Source: Stigmatella aurantiaca
GTDB lineage: Bacteria > Myxococcota > Myxococcia > Myxococcales > Myxococcaceae
Reading direction: 5' to 3'
Assembly: GCF_900109545.1 (NCBI RefSeq)
Contig: NZ_FOAP01000008.1
Span: forward strand, 124,001 to 188,000
DNA: 64,000 nt
In this document: one piece after another, positions 34,577 through 40,483 of the stretch
Numbering within the stretch: position 1 is the first letter of the stretch
Layout of the letters: each line of letters starts with the position of its first letter
Notes under the pieces: generated by a model
Databases searched by the model: none
What the model was told of the DNA's origin: nothing
The model's input: only the letters and a program-made list of their open reading frames with translations
Program-made: the position numbers and the translations under genes

Positions 34577-35242
34577 CTACTGCTTCGGCTGACGCCGCAC
34601 CTGTTGAATGGCGGCGATGATGTTGGGATAGGCGCTGCAGCGGCAGAGGTTGCCGCTCATGGCCTCACGTACGTCCGTGTCCGAGGCACCGCAGGGCTCC
34701 TTCATCAGCCCCGCCGCGCTCATGATCTGCCCCGGCGTGCAGTAGCCGCACTGGAAGGCGTCCTGCTCGATGAAGGCCTGCTGCAGCGGGTGCAGCGTGT
34801 CGCCCTCGGCGAGCCCCTCCACCGTCTGGATCTTCGTGCCCTGCTGCATGACGGCGAGCGACAGACAGCTCAGCTCGCGCCGGCCATCCACGAGCACTGT
34901 GCAGGCGCCGCACTGGCCATGGTCACATCCCTTCTTGGTCCCGGTGAGCCCCATGCGCTCGCGCAGCGCATCCAAGAGGCTGGTGCGGGAGTCCACCTTC
35001 AACATCTGCTCCTGGCCGTTGACGTGGAGGGAGACCTCCAGCTCGGAAGGCGCGGCGGGCAGCTCCGTGTCTCCCCCCGCCGAGGGCGCCTCGGAGGTGT
35101 GACGGCACGCTTCCAACAACAGGGCACTGCCCACCGTGGCGGTGGCGATGAATTCCCGCCGGGTGCTTCCACCCGGGGCTTCATCCGCCTGCCTTTCGGG
35201 GTGAGCCTGCTCGTCCGGCAACGGCTGCTTCGGATGCATCAT
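34577..35242 (-). CDS. paoA: Aldehyde oxidoreductase 2Fe-2S subunit with Tat signal (PaoA/YagT type)
   Basis: 221 residues. GGAGG precedes the ATG. A twin-arginine signal STRREFIATATVGSALLLEA lies at ~residues 26-45, so the folded heterotrimer should be exported to the periplasm. Two [2Fe-2S] motifs are complete: plant-type GCDHGQCGACTVL and helical-domain FQCGYCTPGQ...LCRCSAYPNI. First gene of the operon. A Cys directly after the signal (LLLEACRH) might allow lipidation, but the Glu at -2 argues against it. Confidence 0.93.
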   Translation of the reverse strand: MMHPKQPLPDEQAHPERQADEAPGGSTRREFIATATVGSALLLEACRHTSEAPSAGGDTELPAAPSELEVSLHVNGQEQMLKVDSRTSLLDALRERMGLTGTKKGCDHGQCGACTVLVDGRRELSCLSLAVMQQGTKIQTVEGLAEGDTLHPLQQAFIEQDAFQCGYCTPGQIMSAAGLMKEPCGASDTDVREAMSGNLCRCSAYPNIIAAIQQVRRQPKQ

Positions 35243-35271
35243 GGCACCTCCAAGAGGACAACGGACCTACG

Positions 35272-37194
35272 CTAATCAGAATGCTCTGCTTCGGGCCACT
35301 CCCATGACGAGCGGTAGCTTCCATCGGACTGTGTGCCCTCGATGAAGCGCGCATAGAAGGGATGCGCGCTCAAGGTGGCCGAGTCCCCCACGACGAACAG
35401 GTGCCGCCGGGCCCGCGTCATCGCCACGTTCATGCGGCGCAAATCCGTGAGGAAGCCAAGGTTTCCGTCCGCGTTGGAACGTGTGAGGCTCACAAGAATC
35501 GCGTCCTTCTCGCGGCCCTGGAAGGCGTCCACGGTGTCCACCTCGATGTCGGGGGAGAGGGTCTCCACGCGCTCGCGCAGGTGGAAGGCCTGGGCGCTGT
35601 AGGGGGCGATGACCGCCAGCTCCCGGGGCGAGAGGCCGGCGGCGAGCAGGGCCTTCACCCGGGCGACGATGAGGTCTCCCTCTCCGGGATTGAAGAGGCT
35701 GTGGGTGCTCTCCTCCTCCTGCTCCTCGAAGCCCTTGCCGGCGGTGTCCAGGAAGAGCACCGGCGGGGCATCCAGCTCCACGCCCGGGGTGAGCACCGGC
35801 GCCAGGGTGCGCCCGGCCACGCTCTCGTGGGCGCGCAGCTCCCCGCCGTACATCTCGCGCGAGGGGAACTCCATGATGCGCGCGTTCATGCGGTACTGCT
35901 CGCGCAGCATCCGCTTCACGCCCTCGCCGTGGTCCCCGAGCAGCCGCTCGAAGAGGCTCACCCCCAGGCCCGCCTTCGCGGCCTCCTGGGAGAGCACGGT
36001 GGGCGGCAGCTGCTGCGGGTCTCCGGCGAGCACCAGCTTGGGGGCGCGCAGGAAGCCCAGCAGCGTTAGCGGCTCGGTGGCCTGGGTGGCCTCGTCGATG
36101 AGGGCCCGGTCGAACTCCTCGTGGGCGAGCACGCCGGAGCCGAGGCTGGCCAGGGTGACGCAGATGACCTGGGCGCGCTCCAGCACCGCGCGCACGGCCT
36201 TGCGCTCCAGCGCGCGCGCATCGTCCATGAGCCCCTTGGCCTCGGCGGTGGAGGAGCGCGCGTTGGAGAAGCGCTCGCGGCTGCGGCCCTGGGTGCGCTG
36301 GCGGCGCGCGTAGCCGAACAGGGAGAAGGCCTCGTCGAACAGCTCGCGGGAGAGGACGCGGTCGGGGTGCTCCTCCACGACGATGTCCAGCGTGTGCTCC
36401 TGGAAGCGGGGGGCCACGCGCGCCGGGTGGCCCACGCGGATGGCGCGCAGCCCCTGCTCCAGGCACAGCTCCAGCAGGTGGTCCACCGCGGCGTTGCTCG
36501 CGGCGGTGCACAGCAGCCGCTCGCCCCGGGCCACCGCCTGCACGGCCACCTCCGCGAGCACGGTGCTCTTGCCGGTGCCGGGCGGGCCGTGGACGAGGAA
36601 GAAGTCCTCGGCGGCCAGCGCGCGGCTCACCGCGTCCGCCTGCTCGGGGTTGAGCGGGCGCGAGGGGGGCGTGGCGGAGGGCTTCTCGAAGCGGGGCGGC
36701 TCGTTGCCGAGCAGCACCTCGCGCCGGCGGCGCTCGACGCCCTTTTCCAGGGCCTTCACCCGCGCGAGCCCGGCGCGCATGCGCTCGTACGTCACGTCGT
36801 TGGGGACGACGTCCAGGCGCAGCAGCCCCTCGTGGAGGAAGGGCGGCGGGGCCCGGTCGAAGGCGAGCTGGAGCCGGGTGCGCGTGGCGCGCGAGACGAG
36901 CGCCTGCGCGGGCTCCTTCACCTCGGCGCGGCGGGGCATCACCGCGACGGAGTCGCCGTTGTGGATGCGGGCGGGGAAGGGGGCCCGGTCCGCGCGGGCC
37001 AGCGTAATCAGGATGCGCCCGCCGAGGCCCACCTCCTCCTCGATGCTCTCCAGGTCCAGCACGGAGAGCCCCTGCTCGGCGCGCTCGCTCAAGGTGAGGC
37101 GCTCGGAGAGGGCGGCGGAGCGGGCGCGTTCCGCCTCGCGCTCCAGGGACAGGAGCCTGCCGAGCTGATCAAAGAAGGAGACGTCTCGGGACAT
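35272..37194 (-). CDS. SF1 DNA/RNA helicase, IGHMBP2/UPF1-like
   Basis: 640 residues from the ATG at 37194. Helicase motifs are Q/I with Walker A HGPPGTGKST, Ia (LLCTAASNAAVDHLLE), II ALIDEATQATEP, III (LVLAGDPQQLPPT), IV-VI with VDTVDAFQGREKDAILVSL and NVAMTRARRHLFVVG. The N-terminal ~200 residues include the oligonucleotide-binding beta-barrel seen in IGHMBP2-like proteins. It probably unwinds DNA or RNA 5'-3' in repair or RNA metabolism. Stand-alone gene. Confidence 0.93.
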   Translation of the reverse strand: MSRDVSFFDQLGRLLSLEREAERARSAALSERLTLSERAEQGLSVLDLESIEEEVGLGGRILITLARADRAPFPARIHNGDSVAVMPRRAEVKEPAQALVSRATRTRLQLAFDRAPPPFLHEGLLRLDVVPNDVTYERMRAGLARVKALEKGVERRRREVLLGNEPPRFEKPSATPPSRPLNPEQADAVSRALAAEDFFLVHGPPGTGKSTVLAEVAVQAVARGERLLCTAASNAAVDHLLELCLEQGLRAIRVGHPARVAPRFQEHTLDIVVEEHPDRVLSRELFDEAFSLFGYARRQRTQGRSRERFSNARSSTAEAKGLMDDARALERKAVRAVLERAQVICVTLASLGSGVLAHEEFDRALIDEATQATEPLTLLGFLRAPKLVLAGDPQQLPPTVLSQEAAKAGLGVSLFERLLGDHGEGVKRMLREQYRMNARIMEFPSREMYGGELRAHESVAGRTLAPVLTPGVELDAPPVLFLDTAGKGFEEQEEESTHSLFNPGEGDLIVARVKALLAAGLSPRELAVIAPYSAQAFHLRERVETLSPDIEVDTVDAFQGREKDAILVSLTRSNADGNLGFLTDLRRMNVAMTRARRHLFVVGDSATLSAHPFYARFIEGTQSDGSYRSSWEWPEAEHSD

Positions 37195-37299
37195 GGGAGG
37201 GTGGGCTTCCACGCGCCGTCGGGGCGAAAGGCAAGGAGGACGGACGCCCCATGGTAGTCCGCCGCGTGGCGGGGGCCCAGTCACTCTTCAGTTGTCAGG

Positions 37300-38286
37300 C
37301 TATGAAAGCTTCGAGACCTCGGAGACCGAGGCTGCCGCTTCCAACGGCAACGGGCTGGCCGGGGGGGCCGCTGGCATCCACCAGCGGCGCAGAGGGGCCA
37401 CGAGCCACTCGAAACGGAACTCCTCGCTGAACGGCCGGAGCAGCAGGATGAGCGCTCCGAACATGACGAGCACGAAACTGATCAGCCCATGAAAGAGGGC
37501 AATGCCCGCGTGGAAGGCGAATCCCAGGGGCAACAGCACCTGGCGGCCCGTGGGGCCCAGCAGCAGCCCTGCCGCGAGGCCGAGCTCGAGCAGGAGCACG
37601 GACCAGGTCAGCAACGCCACGATCGGGTGGCTCAGGAGCGGGAGCATCCATCGGGCCAGCCAGTCAGGCGCCCCGACGCTCGGATCCAGCAGCCAGTAAT
37701 AGAGCGCTGTCCCATCCACCCACTCCGGCACCTGGAACTTCCCGATGCAGGCATGGAAGTAGATGAGGGCCACCTGCGCCCGGACGAGCAGCCACGAGGA
37801 GCGAGCGATGAGCCGTCCTATCTCGCTTCCCTCTTCCGGGGGCAGGGCCGCCGCCCAGTGCCAGCGGCGCCCATCCGTCAACGTCACGGGCAGCAACAGC
37901 AGGGCGAGGATGGAGGCGATCTGATCACCCCCGTCCGTGAGAATACCGGACCACTGGAGGCTGATCGCGGTCCACCAGTGAATGAAGCCCGTGATGCGCG
38001 GACGCCAACCCGAGGCAACGCCCAGCAGGAGCAGCACCGCCGTCCAGCGCGCCACTTCCAGCCAACCCGAAGGGAGCACGCAAAAGAGCGAGATCTGCCG
38101 GATGCCGTCACAAAGGGGCACCTGGGGTACGCCCACCGCGGGCCGGAACAGCGTGGAGGAGTGGTTGAAGGCCAGGGTGCCACACGTGGCCAGGGCAATC
38201 AGGGTCCGGGCCAGCCCATAGACGTTCGTCCAGGGGGCAGGTCCGGCCACCCATCGCTGTGCGCGAAGACCCAGCCAGGTCAGCAT
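37300..38286 (-). CDS. SdpB-family membrane protein (SDP toxin maturation)
   Basis: 328 residues, close to B. subtilis SdpB length, with 6-8 hydrophobic helices and an HTTM/gamma-carboxylase-like layout. SdpB-type landmarks are PWTNVYGLARTLIALATCGT (residues 18-37), a loop with CDGIRQISLFCVLP (59-72), LTDGGDQIA followed by LLLLPVTLTDGRRWHW (117-144) and CIGKFQVPEWVDGTALYYWL (180-199). Its ATG overlaps the end of the sdpA-like gene by 7 nt, which implies coupling. In Bacillus, SdpA and SdpB convert secreted pro-SdpC into the active toxin peptide. Family assignment is by remembered similarity. Confidence 0.8.
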   Translation of the reverse strand: MLTWLGLRAQRWVAGPAPWTNVYGLARTLIALATCGTLAFNHSSTLFRPAVGVPQVPLCDGIRQISLFCVLPSGWLEVARWTAVLLLLGVASGWRPRITGFIHWWTAISLQWSGILTDGGDQIASILALLLLPVTLTDGRRWHWAAALPPEEGSEIGRLIARSSWLLVRAQVALIYFHACIGKFQVPEWVDGTALYYWLLDPSVGAPDWLARWMLPLLSHPIVALLTWSVLLLELGLAAGLLLGPTGRQVLLPLGFAFHAGIALFHGLISFVLVMFGALILLLRPFSEEFRFEWLVAPLRRWWMPAAPPASPLPLEAAASVSEVSKLS

Positions 38287-38903
38287 TCGACGTCCAATCT
38301 CAAGACCTTCGAGGGCATGGTGACCCGCCTCTCCTGGGCTGAGCGGCTCCAGGCCCAGGGGACTGCCTTCTGGAAGACGAGACCCACCTGGCCACAGAGG
38401 GTGGGCCGGGGGCTGCGATTCGAGAGCTTTTGACCCACGGGGGCTTGCTCCAGGCAGGCCAAGGGGTCGTCTTCACAGTCCTGGCGCCCGGCGTCCCGGG
38501 CTTCATCCAACAAGAGACCTAACTCGACGCCTTGCGCCCGGGCTGCCCGGTCAAGACCGAAGGAATTCTGAAGCTGAAAGTTGGGGGTCTGGCTTGCCCA
38601 GGTCCACTGCCCGCCGGGGCCGCGTATGTAGGGCAGCATCCTGTCCGAGCGGGGATCCCTCGTGAAGAATGCCCAGCCTTCCGGTAACACCATCCGGATG
38701 TTGGCTTGGTCCTCGAAGGGCAGGTGAATGGGGTTGTGCGGCAATGCCGCGTGCAGGGCGTAGACCGTGACGGTGGTCCAGCAGAGGATGAGCGCCAGCG
38801 CGGCCAGACCGAGGCCGCGTGCCTGGCGTATCCGGGAAGGGGAAGGGGCAGAGGTCACGGGCGCGCGCTCGCGGGACAAGAGGGGGTCCTGGGCCTGCCC
38901 CAC
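38280..38903 (-). CDS. SdpA-family protein (SDP toxin maturation)
   Basis: 207 residues from a GTG at 38903; no clear RBS, and a GTG 15 codons downstream (38858) is an alternative. One transmembrane helix (residues ~29-50, GLGLAALALILCWTTVTVYA) is followed by an extracytoplasmic domain with the SdpA signature LPEGWAFFTRDPRSDRMLPY (73-92). Bacillus SdpA is 158 residues. It lies between sdpC-like (33-bp gap) and sdpB-like (7-nt overlap) genes, which supports a joint role in peptide maturation. Two Cys pairs in the C-terminal part (DCEDDPLACLEQ; TLCGQ) may form disulfides. Confidence 0.75.
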   Translation of the reverse strand: MGQAQDPLLSRERAPVTSAPSPSRIRQARGLGLAALALILCWTTVTVYALHAALPHNPIHLPFEDQANIRMVLPEGWAFFTRDPRSDRMLPYIRGPGGQWTWASQTPNFQLQNSFGLDRAARAQGVELGLLLDEARDAGRQDCEDDPLACLEQAPVGQKLSNRSPRPTLCGQVGLVFQKAVPWAWSRSAQERRVTMPSKVLRLDVEC

Positions 38904-38936
38904 CGCGTGAACGGCAGGGCATCCCTGGGAGTGAGG

Positions 38937-39590
38937 CTACGGGGTGGTGAAGTTCTTGCGGGCCAGCTTGTCCACCCACTCGTCCCGCAGCAGCGGGCTC
39001 GATGACGGGTTCGCGATGACCGGTGTCACGTCGATCTGCGTGACGGCAATCACCAGGACCGCCACGACGGCCACGGCCACCACGGTCTCCTCGTACAGCC
39101 ATGTGCCGGCTGCTGTCGGGCTGCCCCCGTCGCCGGCGGAGATGTCCCCAGGTTGTCCGGCCTCCCGGCGGAGCACGGCGGCCGCGGAGTGGGTCTTCTC
39201 TTTTGTCTCGGTGAGCAGCCTGTCGATGGTGGCGTGGTTTCCGCTGCTCAGGGCTCTTGCGAAGCGGTCGAAGAACGCGGGATCCATCTGGGCGATCTTG
39301 GCGATGACCCGCTCCGCGGCCATGCTCTGGTTGGCTTCCACATCCGGGCCTTCCAGCTTGGCCTGGATCTCGGGACGCTTCCAGATGTCATCGAAGTGGT
39401 GTGCGTCTGGGCCGATGCCGAAGACCATTCCCTTGTAGAGAGTCTGGCCGTTCAGCGGCTGTTGTTGAGACTGCGGGGACGAAGCTCTCTGGGGGGTCGA
39501 GCCGGAAGGGCTTTTGCTGCCCATTCCGAAAGCAGAGAAGGTCATGAAGGCAATGGCGGCCGAAGTCAGCTTCAAAGAGGATCGTTTCAA
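38937..39590 (-). CDS. SdpC-family precursor of a candidate membrane-active toxin peptide
   Basis: 217 residues (B. subtilis SdpC: 203). Translation starts at TTG 39590, fixed by AGGAG 6 nt upstream and by the signal-like N-terminus MKRSSLKLTSAAIAFMTFSA. The family block NGQTLYKGMVFGIG (residues 47-60) parallels FRGLLFGQGE of SdpC; then comes a helical part (DPAFFDRFARALSSGNHATI) and a strongly hydrophobic segment at ~163-192 (DNA about 39015-39104; TWLYEETVVAVAVVAVLVIA), where the mature SDP toxin lies in Bacillus. There is no cysteine anywhere, so the disulfide of SDP is absent. Toxicity and cleavage sites are inferred. Confidence 0.75.
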   Translation of the reverse strand: MKRSSLKLTSAAIAFMTFSAFGMGSKSPSGSTPQRASSPQSQQQPLNGQTLYKGMVFGIGPDAHHFDDIWKRPEIQAKLEGPDVEANQSMAAERVIAKIAQMDPAFFDRFARALSSGNHATIDRLLTETKEKTHSAAAVLRREAGQPGDISAGDGGSPTAAGTWLYEETVVAVAVVAVLVIAVTQIDVTPVIANPSSSPLLRDEWVDKLARKNFTTP

Positions 39591-39667
39591 GTTCAGCTCC
39601 TGACGGGTGGACAGCTTAGCACTTCTTTTTTCACCGCCTTGCCGTGGAGAGGCGGATAAGGCGAGCC
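39591..39667. promoter_or_regulatory. Divergent promoter region between the sdpC-like and yhfC-like genes, with decisive RBSs
   Basis: This 77-bp gap must hold both promoters. AGGAG (minus strand, 39597-39601) sets the TTG start of the toxin precursor, and AAGG at 39655-39662 sets the GTG start of the protease. The middle is unusually A/T-rich for this genome (a run of T at 39624-39631) and TGCTAAGCT on the minus strand may be a -10-like element. No confident -35 is seen. Confidence 0.5.
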
Positions 39668-40471
39668 GTGACTTCAGGACCCGATCCCAGTCTGGTGGCC
39701 AGCTACCTCGTGGCCATTGGGATGGATGTGTTGATGCCCGTGGCCCTGGTCTGGTGGGCACGGCGGCGATTGGGCGTGGCTTGGAGGGTGGTGGTGTGGG
39801 GGGCGCTGGCCTTCGCGGGGGCACAGCTCTTCACGCGGGTGCCTGCCGTGCAGGTGCTTCAGCACTTGTGGAGGGAGACGTTGAAGGCTTCTCCGGTGCT
39901 CACGAATCTGTGGCTCACCGGCCTATCCCTGACAGCAGGCCTCTTCGAGGAGACTGCAAGGCTACTGGCCTTCCGGTATCCCTTGAAAGGCTTCCGGCGC
40001 TGGAGGGATGCCGTGGGGTTTGGAATCGGACATGGAGGGCTGGAATCCGCTCTCTTGGTGGGAGGGCTGGCCATCATCGGGCTCGTCAACGTGGTGGTTC
40101 TCTCCCGGTTGGATCCCCTCTCCTTGCCGCTCCAGCCAGAACAGCTCGAGCAGGTTCGCGCGGCGAAGGCGCAGGTGGCGGCGCTGCGCTGGTGGGAGCC
40201 TTTGCTGGGGGCCGTTGAGCGGGTGGGAGCGATGGCCGTTCACGTTGCGATGAGCGTCGTGGTCCTCCAGCGGTTTCTCCGGGACCAGCGGCGGTGGTAC
40301 TGGCTTGCCGTCGGATTCCACGCGGTCCTCAACCTGAGCGTGACGCTCGTGGCCCGGGAGGCAGGGGCCGTGGCCGCCGAGGGGGTGATGAGTGTCTTCG
40401 CGTTGGTGGCGTTAGGCCTCACCCTCTGGCTGCGCTCAGAGGATGAGGCCCCCCAGCCAGGGCCGGGCTGA
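39668..40471 (+). CDS. YhfC-family intramembrane metalloprotease
   Basis: 267 residues from GTG 39668 (AAGG upstream; a GTG eight codons earlier lacks an RBS). About seven transmembrane helices. Putative active-site elements are GLFEETARLLAFRY (Glu-Glu-x-x-Arg, residues 91-104), GIGHGGLESALLVG (119-132), a membrane His in AVHVAMSVVV (~192) and GFHAVLNLSV (217-226), matching the YhfC/DUF2324 putative membrane peptidases. Divergent from the sdpC-like toxin gene with 77 bp between starts. In other bacteriocin loci membrane proteases serve as immunity or maturation factors; that role here is inferred. Confidence 0.8.
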   Translation: MTSGPDPSLVASYLVAIGMDVLMPVALVWWARRRLGVAWRVVVWGALAFAGAQLFTRVPAVQVLQHLWRETLKASPVLTNLWLTGLSLTAGLFEETARLLAFRYPLKGFRRWRDAVGFGIGHGGLESALLVGGLAIIGLVNVVVLSRLDPLSLPLQPEQLEQVRAAKAQVAALRWWEPLLGAVERVGAMAVHVAMSVVVLQRFLRDQRRWYWLAVGFHAVLNLSVTLVAREAGAVAAEGVMSVFALVALGLTLWLRSEDEAPQPGPG

Positions 40472-40483
40472 AACGCTTGGGGC

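Noticed and set aside
34577..35242. Possible lipobox LLLEAC after the Tat signal of the 2Fe-2S subunit
   Set aside because: Glu at position -2 and membership of a soluble periplasmic enzyme family make lipidation unlikely.
38280..38922. ATG at 38922 as a start for the sdpA-like gene
   Set aside because: It is in another frame; the conserved SdpA-like domain is in the frame of the GTG at 38903.
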